From a bacterium UBA3756 (GTDB lineage Bacteria > Bacteroidota > Bacteroidia > Bacteroidales > Bacteroidaceae): 5,861 nucleotides of DNA. Of this stretch, positions 1 through 5,861 are shown in pieces (positions within the stretch are counted from its first letter, which is position 1; each line of letters opens with the position of its first letter). The DNA is taken from assembly GCA_002371695.1 (NCBI GenBank), contig DFGG01000149.1:4435-10295 (forward strand). Direction: 5' to 3'. The notes beneath the pieces were generated by a model that had not been told where the DNA came from, did no database searches, and was given only the letters and a program-made list of their open reading frames with translations. Position numbers and translations under genes: made by a program.

Positions 1-371
1 TCTGATTCGATATTGTTCTGCATCTTCATGGCCTCTAAGACGAGTACCACATCGCCAACCTTTACGGTGTCACCCACGTTGACCTTCACTTCTGTGACGG
101 TGCCGGGCAAGGGAGCCTTCACGGGAGAGCCGGTGCCTGCTGCCAATGGTTTGTCGGCTGCTGGGGCAACAGCTGGGGCGACGGCTGGACGAGCCACGGG
201 CTTTGGAGCCTCTACGCGCACCTTCTTCAGCGTGCTCGTCGGGTTGATGGGCTGCTTGAGCTCTACGTCGAAACGAATGCCGTTGACATTCACCTTGGCT
301 ACGTTGCCCTCTACTTCTTCTATCTCTACGTCGTAATCGACGCCTTGTACTTTATATTGATACTTATTCAT
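1..371 (-). CDS. Biotin carboxyl carrier protein, probable methylmalonyl-CoA decarboxylase gamma-type subunit (3' end missing)
   Basis: This protein carries carboxyl groups on biotin for a carboxylase or decarboxylase complex. The visible 123 residues begin MNKYQYKVQG. Residues 1-55 form a short beta-rich N-terminal part, about 56-80 are an Ala/Pro-rich flexible linker, and from about 84 a biotinyl/lipoyl domain begins (KAPLPGTV). The biotinylation motif EAMKMQN is intact, with Lys116 as the predicted biotinylated residue. The frame is open to the window edge; related proteins are about 140-145 residues, so roughly 20 are missing. The ATG is the only sensible start and has no Shine-Dalgarno site; an A-rich stretch precedes it. 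It lies 40 bp downstream of the OadG-like gene on the same strand, which is typical of Na+-pumping decarboxylases, so I favour the methylmalonyl-CoA decarboxylase carrier (like MmdC of Veillonella). A propionyl-CoA carboxylase or oxaloacetate decarboxylase carrier cannot be excluded without the partner carboxyltransferase. Confidence 0.93.
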   Translation of the reverse strand, partial: MNKYQYKVQGVDYDVEIEEVEGNVAKVNVNGIRFDVELKQPINPTSTLKKVRVEAPKPVARPAVAPAVAPAADKPLAAGTGSPVKAPLPGTVTEVKVNVGDTVKVGDVVLVLEAMKMQNNIES

Positions 372-376
372 TTTTC

Positions 377-407
377 TTTGAACTTTGAGGTTTGAACTTT
401 GAAGTTT
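377..407 (-). repeat. 7-bp tandem repeat between the OadG-like gene and the biotin carrier gene
   Basis: On the plus strand the unit TTTGAAC is repeated as TTTGAAC, TTTGAGG, TTTGAAC, TTTGAAG and a final TTT, giving about 4.4 copies in exact 7-bp register. Read in the direction of the genes this is (NNTCAAA)n ending five bases before the ATG of the biotin carrier. It fills most of the 40-bp intergenic gap and covers the translation-initiation region. Whether it has a function is unknown. Confidence 0.8.
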
Positions 408-411
408 ATGA

Positions 412-1437
412 TTAATGCAGCTCTGGTGCCGTTGGAATCCTTGGAGCCTGATGGCTCTGAGGCTGCATCGGATCGTGGAAATGTGTCATCTGTGAATACT
501 CATCACTCCATCCAGTTCGCTGCGACTTGATAGTGATGACGCCAGACTCCACGTCGTGCACATCGTCTTGATACTGCTTGAGAGCCATGGAGATGACGGC
601 AATGTATACCTCCTTGTCGATGCCTTTCTTCTCCAGACCATCCTGCAGGATGTTGCCTGTGGCATGCGCAATGTCGTGGGTTACCTCCACCGTCTTGGTC
701 ACTGTCTTGATGGGCTGTGTATTCACCACTTTCTTTGCCGTGTCAAGATGGCGCATGATGAGGCCGAATATCCAGAAGAATACGAAAAGCAGGGTCAGGC
801 AGAAGAAGACGATGCCCATGGCCAGCAAGGTGATACCAACGCCGTAAGGGTCTTCGCGCTTCAACTTGGCATCCTTGGTCTCATCCGTCTTGATGAAGTT
901 TTCTATGCCAGGAGTTACATTCTCTGCCTTCTTTACGCTCCAGGTGTTACCATGGCGTGCATAACTTTGGTCAGCTGCCAGTGCAGGGATACTTACGGAG
1001 TCAATCAGTTCCGTAGCGTTGCCATTATAGAATCCAACCCAGAGGGGCTCCGAGATAGGAATGTTCAGTGAGAGATGTAGCTTTCCCTGAGCAGGGTTTG
1101 AGTTACAGTAGAAAATCAAGTGCTGGTGTCCGCCAATTTGTGTGCGCGGGTCACCGCTGGGGATGACGCTCATGCGCTTGATGCGCTCTGGCACGCTCAT
1201 CTGAGGGTCGAGCACGCTGCGGTCTGTGGTGAAGTACATGCCTCGCACATTATAGGTCGTGAATGAGGTGTTCTCAACCTCTATCCAGGCCTGCCTGTTG
1301 CCATACTCATCCACAATGCTGGCAGTGTTGTTGGTTAGCACCTCGTTGATGCGGATGTTCTTGGCTCCCTGAGCCATCACCGCTGCGGTGCTCGCCAGCA
1401 TGACACTGCTTAGCAGTAGTTTCTTAAAGGTCTTCAT
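412..1437 (-). CDS. OadG-like Na+-pump decarboxylase subunit with periplasmic lamin-tail domain
   Basis: This 341-residue protein appears to be the small membrane-anchor (OadG/delta-type) subunit of a Na+-translocating decarboxylase. Residues 1-22 form a signal peptide (basic start, hydrophobic core, AVMA before Gln23). Residues about 26-181 look like a lamin-tail (LTD) domain: an IRINEVLTNN opening, WIEVEN, the GMYFTTD strand, and SYARHGNTW with TPGIEN at the end. One strong membrane helix spans about 200-227. A basic segment then leads to a cytoplasmic helical region (about 273-294) and a Pro/His-rich tail with His319, His321, His329 and His341. In the OadG family the cytoplasmic tail contacts the carboxyltransferase and can bind zinc. 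The predicted topology is LTD outside and tail inside. Classical OadG proteins are only about 80-100 residues, so the extra length is mostly the LTD. The gene follows the antiporter by 51 bp and precedes the biotin carrier, suggesting one operon. The ATG has an A-rich leader and no Shine-Dalgarno. The OadG assignment rests on architecture and neighbour as much as on sequence. Confidence 0.85.
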   Translation of the reverse strand: MKTFKKLLLSSVMLASTAAVMAQGAKNIRINEVLTNNTASIVDEYGNRQAWIEVENTSFTTYNVRGMYFTTDRSVLDPQMSVPERIKRMSVIPSGDPRTQIGGHQHLIFYCNSNPAQGKLHLSLNIPISEPLWVGFYNGNATELIDSVSIPALAADQSYARHGNTWSVKKAENVTPGIENFIKTDETKDAKLKREDPYGVGITLLAMGIVFFCLTLLFVFFWIFGLIMRHLDTAKKVVNTQPIKTVTKTVEVTHDIAHATGNILQDGLEKKGIDKEVYIAVISMALKQYQDDVHDVESGVITIKSQRTGWSDEYSQMTHFHDPMQPQSHQAPRIPTAPELH

Positions 1438-1488
1438 CTTTTAGTTACGTGTATATGTTAATTATCTTTTCTTGATCTTTTATCGTTC

Positions 1489-3180
1489 TCATCCACAGAA
1501 GAACAGCACTACTATCTGCGCTGTGAAAATCCTTAGGAACATGGAGAGGGGATATACCGTGGAATAGCCGATGGCAGGAGCCTCCTTGGAGCAGATGCTG
1601 TTGGCATAGGCCAGTGCAGGAGGGTCGGTGTAGGTACCGGCTATCATTCCGGCGATGGTGAAGTAGTTGAACTTATAGCGTATCCGGGCTATCGGGCCTA
1701 CTATCAGGATGGGAATGATGGTGATGAGGAAGCCTGTGAGCACGTATAGCAATCCATCGCCTTCAACTACAGTTGAGAAGAATGAGGCTCCAGCCTTGAT
1801 GCCTACCGACGCGAGGAAGAGCACAAGGCCTATCTCGCGCAGCATCATGTTGGCAGAGGTGGTGGTGTAGGTCACCAGATGAATCTTGTAACCGTAACGA
1901 CCTATCAGAATAGCCACAATCAGCGGTCCGCCTGCCAGACCCAGTTTTACGGGGACAGGCATGCCTGGGATGGCGAAGGGCAGCGATCCGAAGATAAGCC
2001 CGAGGAAGATGCCCACGAAGATGGTGGCAATATTTGGCGCATTCAGACGACGGATGGAGTTACCCATCTTGCCTGCCACGCGATCGACGGCATCTTCAGG
2101 ACCTACCACCATGATGCGGTCGCCTACCTGTAGGGGCAGACTGGCAGAGGCGAAGAGGTCCATGCCGTGACGGGTGACACGAGTGACATTAACGCCATAA
2201 ACACTCGAGAAATGCATCGAGCCCAACGACTTGCCATTGATGGAGGCGTTGGTGATAAGGATGCGCTTCGACACCAGGGGCTGGTCACTTTGCTCAAAGT
2301 CGATGTCGAGTTTCGGGCCGATGAATGCCATGATGGCCTCCTGGTCAGCCTCAGCACATACAATGAGCATCTGGTCGCCGATATGGAAGATGGTATCGCG
2401 GTTGGGGATGCAGAGCTCACCTTGGTGTACAAGGCGCGATACTACAAAGTCGCGGTTCAGAAAGTCGTGTACCTGCAACAAGGTCTTCCCCTCCAGATAC
2501 TTGTTTGTCACCTCCAGGTGCATCTTGTAGGGCTTCTTGTTGGTGTTACCCTCTTCCTGTGCAGCCAGCTGGAGCTCTTCATCTTCGAGTTTCACCTTGC
2601 ATATATACCTTATTAATATAGTAGCACCAATGATACCCAGCACACCGAGAGGGTAGGCACAGGCATATGCGGAGGCTATTTGAGGTGCACCATTGGGGAA
2701 TACCGTCGTCAGTGCTTCGTTGGCAGCACCGAGACCGGGGGTGTTGGTCACGGCGCCATAGAGGGTACCTACCATCATAGGCAGGTTGACTGGGTTGCTG
2801 GTATCGAAGAAGATATAATAGCATGCGAACATCACCAGGATGTTCAGCAATATGGCACTTGTAGCCAAACCGTTAAGTTTGATGCCTGCGGTACCGAAAC
2901 TCTCAAAAAAGCCCGGACCCACCTGCAGACCAATCATGAACACGAAGAGTATCAGCCCAAAGTCTTGGATAAACGTCAGGATGGGAATAGGGGCCGTAAA
3001 TCCGATGTGTCCAGCCAGAATGCCCGCAAAAAGTACGAATGTGACACCCAAGGAGATGCCGAACACCTTGATTTTACCCAAATAGACGCCCACGGCTATC
3101 ACGATGGCGTAGAGAAGAGCAATGTGCGCCACCGAGTCAGTCGCCGTAAACAGGTCTTTTAACCATTGAAATGATTCCAT
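1489..3180 (-). CDS. AspT/YidE/YbjL-family antiporter with two RCK_C (TrkA-C) domains
   Basis: This inner-membrane secondary transporter has the family's usual length (563 residues from the ATG) and layout. Numbering from that ATG, an N-terminal membrane block spans about 16-195, two cytoplasmic TrkA-C/RCK_C-like domains lie at about 216-288 and 302-374, and a second membrane block runs from about 382 to the end. The two blocks carry the matching family motifs [12 protein letters not shown] (about 142-153) and [12 protein letters not shown] (about 515-526), the signature of the duplicated Asp-Al exchanger domain. Known members exchange aspartate for alanine, and a Corynebacterium homologue exports succinate. 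Beside mutAB and decarboxylase subunits, a C4-dicarboxylate substrate is a reasonable guess only. The frame can be extended 14 codons to a TTG at 3222, but that TTG is the end of a TACCTTTG promoter box, so the internal ATG ([10 protein letters not shown]) is preferred. No Shine-Dalgarno is visible. It is probably the first gene of a leftward operon with the OadG-like and biotin-carrier genes. Confidence 0.92.
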   Translation of the reverse strand: MESFQWLKDLFTATDSVAHIALLYAIVIAVGVYLGKIKVFGISLGVTFVLFAGILAGHIGFTAPIPILTFIQDFGLILFVFMIGLQVGPGFFESFGTAGIKLNGLATSAILLNILVMFACYYIFFDTSNPVNLPMMVGTLYGAVTNTPGLGAANEALTTVFPNGAPQIASAYACAYPLGVLGIIGATILIRYICKVKLEDEELQLAAQEEGNTNKKPYKMHLEVTNKYLEGKTLLQVHDFLNRDFVVSRLVHQGELCIPNRDTIFHIGDQMLIVCAEADQEAIMAFIGPKLDIDFEQSDQPLVSKRILITNASINGKSLGSMHFSSVYGVNVTRVTRHGMDLFASASLPLQVGDRIMVVGPEDAVDRVAGKMGNSIRRLNAPNIATIFVGIFLGLIFGSLPFAIPGMPVPVKLGLAGGPLIVAILIGRYGYKIHLVTYTTTSANMMLREIGLVLFLASVGIKAGASFFSTVVEGDGLLYVLTGFLITIIPILIVGPIARIRYKFNYFTIAGMIAGTYTDPPALAYANSICSKEAPAIGYSTVYPLSMFLRIFTAQIVVLFFCG

Positions 3181-3191
3181 CAGCAGATACC

Positions 3192-3201
3192 AACTATAGT
3201 T
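3192..3201. repeat. 10-bp palindrome in the antiporter leader
   Basis: AACTATAGTT is a perfect palindrome lying between the predicted -7 box and the ATG of the antiporter. It would fall about 15-25 bases into the transcript, where an operator could act. A 10-bp palindrome is expected by chance several times in a window this size, so a role is doubtful. Confidence 0.25.
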
Positions 3202-3219
3202 ATTCTTTAATTTCGGATG

Positions 3220-3227
3220 CAAAGGTA
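3220..3227 (-). promoter_or_regulatory. -7 box of the antiporter operon promoter
   Basis: Read leftward, the sequence is TACCTTTG, an exact match to the Bacteroidetes sigma-ABfr -7 consensus TAnnTTTG. Transcription would begin a few bases downstream, leaving a leader of about 35 nt before the ATG at 3180. I do not see a convincing -33 TTTG element at the usual distance, so the call rests on the -7 box and its position. It fixes the start of the antiporter by excluding the upstream TTG. Confidence 0.65.
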
Positions 3228-3231
3228 CTCA

Positions 3232-3256
3232 AAAAATGCTCATTAATCGCATTTTT
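3232..3256. promoter_or_regulatory. 8-bp inverted repeat upstream of the antiporter -7 box
   Basis: AAAAATGC (3232-3239) and GCATTTTT (3249-3256) form perfect 8-bp arms separated by 9 bases. The element lies 5 bp upstream of the antiporter -7 box, where the -33 contact would fall, so it could be a regulator site for the leftward promoter. It lies in the untranscribed spacer between the divergent promoters, so it is not a terminator for either operon. A weaker dyad, GATTTT-N6-AAAATC, follows at 3263-3280. The function is inferred from position only. Confidence 0.4.
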
Positions 3257-3302
3257 GTGCACGATTTTTTGAATAAAATCCGTTTTTTTATTTCTTTCAC
3301 AA

Positions 3303-3321
3303 TTCAAAAGACCAGTTTGAA
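3303..3321. promoter_or_regulatory. Inverted repeat TTCAAA-N7-TTTGAA upstream of the mutA -7 box
   Basis: Perfect 6-bp arms at 3303-3308 and 3316-3321 flank 7 bases and end 11 bp before the mutA -7 box. This overlaps the expected -33 region of the mutA promoter, so it is a candidate operator. The arms are short and the region is AT-rich, so chance remains possible. Confidence 0.3.
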
Positions 3322-3332
3322 CAAAAAAGTTG

Positions 3333-3340
3333 TAACTTTG
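3333..3340 (+). promoter_or_regulatory. -7 box of the mutAB promoter
   Basis: TAACTTTG matches the Bacteroidetes -7 consensus TAnnTTTG exactly and lies 55 bp before the mutA ATG, predicting a leader of about 50 nt. A TTTG at 3316-3319 is too close to be a standard -33 element, and no better one is evident. The two divergent -7 boxes are about 105 bp apart. The rest of the 215-bp spacer is AT-rich and holds no gene. Confidence 0.65.
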
Positions 3341-3395
3341 TGGCCTGTTTAGTGAAGCTAAAACATCTTATATAATAATTTAACGTAATTGATCT

Positions 3396-5240
3396 ATGGC
3401 AAACAAAGAGAAACTCTTTACCGAGTTTCAGGCACCAACCACCCAAGAGTGGCTCGACAAAATCGAAGTCGACCTCAAGGGGGCTGACTTCCAGAAGCGA
3501 CTGGTATGGAGAACAAATGAAGGCTTCAATGTGCAGCCTTTCTATCGTCGTGAGGACTTGAAAGACCTCAAGACCCCGGATTCCCTTCCTGGGGAGTTCC
3601 CTTTCGTTCGTGGCAACAAGAAGGATTCCAATGAGTGGTATGTCAGACAGAACATCGCTGTCAATGATCCTGCTGAGGCCAACAAGAAGGCGCTTGACAT
3701 CCTTAACAAGGGCATCGATTCTTTGGGCTTCCGTATTCCCAAGGATTTGGTGACAGCTGAGGATATCGAGACATTACTCGATGGTATCTACTGTGAGATT
3801 GTTGACCTGAACTTCCGGACTTGTCCTTGCAAGGCCCTCGTGCTGGCTGAGATCGTGGATGCTTATTTCCAGAAGAAGGGCTTCGACAAGGAAAAACTTT
3901 CGTTCACTGTGGGCTTCGACCCTATCGAGAACGTACTTACTAAAGGTAAGGACGTGACGGAACGTCTGGCTGATGGTCCTAAGATTGTTGAACTGTTGAA
4001 GGCCTATCCGAAGGCTCACGTGATGACCGTTCACACAGAGACACTCAACAATGCGGGTGCCTATATCGTGCAGGAGCTGGGCTATGCGCTGGCCTGGGGT
4101 AACGAGTATCTGCAGCAGTTGGTGGATGCCGGTGTCGACGTCGACCTCGCTGCCCGTCAGATGAAATTCTACATGGGTGTCTCTGAGAACTATTTCATGG
4201 AGATTGCCAAGTTCCGTGCTGCCCGTCTGCTTTGGGCTCAGATTGTCAAGCAGTACGAGCCGAAGGATGACAACAGTGCCAAGATGTGCATCAATGCTAC
4301 CACAACGACGTATAACCAGACCCTGTTTGACTCTTATGTGAATCTGCTGCGCTCCCAGACAGAAGCAATGTCGGCAGCCCTTGGCGGCGTTCATTCGATG
4401 GTTGTCACGCCGTTCAATGTGTCTTATGAGAAACCCACTGATTTCTCCGAGCGCATCGCACGCAATCAACAATTGCTGATTAAGGAGGAGAGCCATTTCG
4501 ACCGTATCGTCGACCCCTCAGCTGGTTCCTATTATATCGAGCACCTCACTGATGCTTTGGCTCAGGAGGCTTGGAAGATATTCCTCAAGATTGAGGATGA
4601 AGGTGGATTCATGGAGGCAGTTAAGAAGGGCATCGTACAGGATGATATCAACGCCACTAATGTGAAGCGTCATGGTGATGCTGCCAAGCGTAAGGAGTTC
4701 CTGCTCGGCACCAACCAGTTCCCCAACTTCACCGAGAAGAGTGATGGTAAGCGTCCTGTTGGGGCATGTGGTTGTGGCTGCGGCTGCGAGGCCCCCTTCA
4801 AGAAGCTCGAGTCAACTCGTCTTGCTGCCGATTTCGAAGACCTTCGTATCCATACAGAGGAGACAAAGGTGCCTACGGCATTCATGCTCACTATCGGCAA
4901 TCTGGCCATGCGTCAGGCACGTGCCCAGTTCTCTTGCAATTTCCTCGCCTGTGCCGGCTACAAGGTAATCGACAACCTCGGTTTCAAGACCGTAGAGGAA
5001 GGTGTCGACGCAGCCCTCGAGGCAAAGGCCGACATCGTGGTCATCTGCTCCAGCGATGATGAGTATGCAGAATATGCCATTCCGGCATTTAAGTATCTCA
5101 ACGGACGTGCTATGTTCGTAGTGGCCGGTGCACCTGCCTGCATGGAAGATCTGAAGGCTGCTGGTATCGAGAACTTCATACACGTACGTTGCAACGTGCT
5201 CGAGACATTGAAAGAATATAATCAGAAACTTGGTATTTAA
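3396..5240 (+). CDS. mutA: Methylmalonyl-CoA mutase small (beta) subunit
   Basis: MutA is the non-catalytic partner of MutB in the adenosylcobalamin-dependent interconversion of succinyl-CoA and methylmalonyl-CoA, a cytoplasmic step of succinate-to-propionate fermentation. The 614 residues show the mutase TIM-barrel domain (about 45-445), with family stretches such as GFNVQPFYRRED, GVSENYFMEIAKFRAARLLW, GGVHSMVVTPFN and DPSAGSYYIE. A linker follows, then a Rossmann-like C-terminal domain (about 485-614). In place of the DxHxxG cobalamin-binding motif of catalytic subunits it reads IGNLAMRQARAQFS (500-513), as expected for a small subunit that does not bind B12. The length is close to the 638 residues of the Propionibacterium protein. 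Unusually, the linker holds CGCGCGC (458-464). The ATG follows an AT-rich leader without a Shine-Dalgarno. mutB begins 19 bp downstream, so the pair is surely co-transcribed. Confidence 0.97.
   Translation: MANKEKLFTEFQAPTTQEWLDKIEVDLKGADFQKRLVWRTNEGFNVQPFYRREDLKDLKTPDSLPGEFPFVRGNKKDSNEWYVRQNIAVNDPAEANKKALDILNKGIDSLGFRIPKDLVTAEDIETLLDGIYCEIVDLNFRTCPCKALVLAEIVDAYFQKKGFDKEKLSFTVGFDPIENVLTKGKDVTERLADGPKIVELLKAYPKAHVMTVHTETLNNAGAYIVQELGYALAWGNEYLQQLVDAGVDVDLAARQMKFYMGVSENYFMEIAKFRAARLLWAQIVKQYEPKDDNSAKMCINATTTTYNQTLFDSYVNLLRSQTEAMSAALGGVHSMVVTPFNVSYEKPTDFSERIARNQQLLIKEESHFDRIVDPSAGSYYIEHLTDALAQEAWKIFLKIEDEGGFMEAVKKGIVQDDINATNVKRHGDAAKRKEFLLGTNQFPNFTEKSDGKRPVGACGCGCGCEAPFKKLESTRLAADFEDLRIHTEETKVPTAFMLTIGNLAMRQARAQFSCNFLACAGYKVIDNLGFKTVEEGVDAALEAKADIVVICSSDDEYAEYAIPAFKYLNGRAMFVVAGAPACMEDLKAAGIENFIHVRCNVLETLKEYNQKLGI
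4767..4787 (+). repeat. Cys-Gly repeat encoded inside mutA (residues 458-464)
   Basis: Seven codons alternate cysteine and glycine, giving four cysteines each one residue apart. The DNA is a 6-bp tandem repeat of pattern TGYGGY, about 3.5 units, with third-base variation between units. It sits in the linker between the barrel and the C-terminal domain of MutA. The close spacing of the cysteines could allow metal binding, or the run could be a by-product of repeat slippage in a tolerant linker. Confidence 0.75.
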
Positions 5241-5245
5241 AGAAT

Positions 5246-5251
5246 AGGAGG
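5246..5251 (+). promoter_or_regulatory. Shine-Dalgarno site of mutB
   Basis: AGGAGG lies 8 bases before the mutB ATG. It is a full-strength anti-16S match, unlike the other starts in this window, which have A-rich leaders and no such site. It confirms the ATG at 5260 as the start. Confidence 0.8.
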
Positions 5252-5259
5252 CTTGAATT

Positions 5260-5861
5260 ATGCGTAAACAGTTTAAAGATATTGATATCTATGCAGGCAT
5301 CAAGGCTCAAGATGGTGCCAAGTGGGTAAAGGACAACAACATCACTGAGAACTGGCATACGCCAGAGCATATTGATGTACGCCCTGTCTATACGAAAGAA
5401 GACCTCGAAGGCATGGAGCACCTCGACTTCACAGCCGGTATTCCTCCCTATCTCCGTGGCCCGTACTCCATGATGTATCCGTTCCGCCCGTGGACTATCC
5501 GTCAGTATGCTGGATTCTCTACTGCCGAGGAGTCGAATGCGTTCTATCGCCGTAACCTCGCCTCTGGTCAGAAGGGCCTCTCAGTAGCTTTCGACCTGCC
5601 TACGCACCGTGGTTACGACCCCGACAACCCCCGTGTGGTGGGTGATGTGGGTAAGGCCGGTGTGTCTATCTGCAATGAGGAGAACATGAAGGTGCTCTTC
5701 TCTGGCATCCCCTTGAACAAGATGTCTGTGTCGATGACCATGAACGGTGCCGTGCTGCCTATCCTGGCATTCTACATCGTGGCAGGTTTGGAGCAGGGCG
5801 CACAGTTGGAAGAGATGGCAGGAACCATCCAGAATGATATCCTGAAGGAGTTCATGGTGCG
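5260..5861 (+). CDS. mutB: Methylmalonyl-CoA mutase large (alpha, catalytic) subunit, 3' part beyond the window
   Basis: MutB is the adenosylcobalamin-binding catalytic subunit that rearranges succinyl-CoA and (R)-methylmalonyl-CoA. The first 200 codons and two bases of the next are present, out of roughly 710-730 in the family, so only the start of the TIM barrel is seen and the B12-binding domain lies outside. Conservation is very strong: [20 protein letters not shown], then [16 protein letters not shown] and [12 protein letters not shown]. Tyr83 corresponds to the active-site Tyr89 of the Propionibacterium shermanii enzyme, and Gln191 to Gln197. The final two bases, CG, begin the codon for the CoA-binding Arg207 equivalent (residue 201). 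These alignments are from memory of the family. The gene follows mutA by 19 bp, has a strong Shine-Dalgarno, and shares the mutA promoter. Confidence 0.97.
   Translation, partial: MRKQFKDIDIYAGIKAQDGAKWVKDNNITENWHTPEHIDVRPVYTKEDLEGMEHLDFTAGIPPYLRGPYSMMYPFRPWTIRQYAGFSTAEESNAFYRRNLASGQKGLSVAFDLPTHRGYDPDNPRVVGDVGKAGVSICNEENMKVLFSGIPLNKMSVSMTMNGAVLPILAFYIVAGLEQGAQLEEMAGTIQNDILKEFMV

Noticed and set aside
13..336. Plus-strand open frame of 107 residues
   Set aside because: It is antisense to the biotin carrier gene, whose biotinylation motif and domain are unmistakable. The frame is rich in Thr, Ser and Ala with no recognisable domain.
556..1071. Plus-strand open frame of 171 residues
   Set aside because: It lies wholly antisense to the OadG-like gene and shows no recognisable domain or start signal.
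2167..3162. Plus-strand open frames of 149 and 160 residues inside the antiporter
   Set aside because: They are antisense to a complete, family-length transporter. Neither has a recognisable fold, and they reflect the codon bias of the opposite strand.
3231..3280. Intrinsic terminators
   Set aside because: The dyads sit next to T-runs, but they lie between two divergent promoters where no transcript ends, and their stems are AT-rich rather than GC-rich.
3348..3362. Small hairpin TTTAG-N5-CTAAA at the start of the mutA leader
   Set aside because: The 5-bp AT-rich stem is too weak and too likely by chance to call a regulatory structure.
3181..3395. Cobalamin riboswitch upstream of mutAB
   Set aside because: The enzyme uses B12, so I looked for one. 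The predicted leader is only about 50 nt, far too short, and no B12-box-like sequence is present in the spacer.
3774..4496. Minus-strand open frame of 240 residues
   Set aside because: It is antisense to a highly conserved part of mutA. The long frame follows from mutA codon usage, and no domain or promoter supports it.
4869..5240. B12-binding domain in MutA
   Set aside because: The C-terminal domain has the right fold pattern but lacks the DxHxxG motif. This is normal for the small subunit and not evidence of a defective gene.
4812..5421. Minus-strand open frames over the end of mutA and start of mutB
   Set aside because: They overlap conserved coding sequence of both mutase subunits and have no independent support.

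Overview
The window looks like chromosome from a member of the Bacteroidales, most likely a Prevotella-type organism. The evidence is two Bacteroidetes-style -7 promoter boxes (TAnnTTTG), AT-rich leaders without Shine-Dalgarno sites for most genes, and a typical Bacteroidetes propionate-pathway gene set that includes a lamin-tail/OadG fusion. No mobile element, RNA gene, CRISPR array or phage gene is visible, and all large genes have intact reading frames. The genus is an inference.

Layout. Three genes run leftward from a divergent control region at 3181-3395. First is an AspT/YidE-family membrane antiporter (1489-3180). After a 51-bp gap comes a membrane-anchored OadG-like sodium-pump subunit with an N-terminal lamin-tail domain (412-1437). 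After a 40-bp gap filled by a 7-bp tandem repeat comes a biotin carboxyl carrier protein (371 to beyond base 1). Two genes run rightward: mutA, the methylmalonyl-CoA mutase small subunit (3396-5240), and, 19 bp later, mutB, the large subunit, cut by the window edge at its predicted CoA-ester-binding arginine codon.

How they fit together. MutAB interconverts succinyl-CoA and (R)-methylmalonyl-CoA. The biotin carrier and OadG-like subunit are parts expected in the Na+-pumping methylmalonyl-CoA decarboxylase that turns (S)-methylmalonyl-CoA into propionyl-CoA. The antiporter family includes aspartate/alanine exchangers and succinate exporters, so a role in C4-dicarboxylate export is plausible but unproven. 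The window therefore reads as part of a succinate-to-propionate fermentation locus. The carboxyltransferase (MmdA), the beta subunit and the epimerase are not in view.

Most of this is recognisable core metabolism. The least ordinary points are the periplasmic lamin-tail domain on a sodium-pump subunit, a CGCGCGC segment in the interdomain linker of MutA, the heptad repeat directly before the biotin-carrier start, the inverted repeats between the divergent promoters, and a TTG start for the antiporter that falls inside its own promoter box. I found no clear evidence of a wholly new system.
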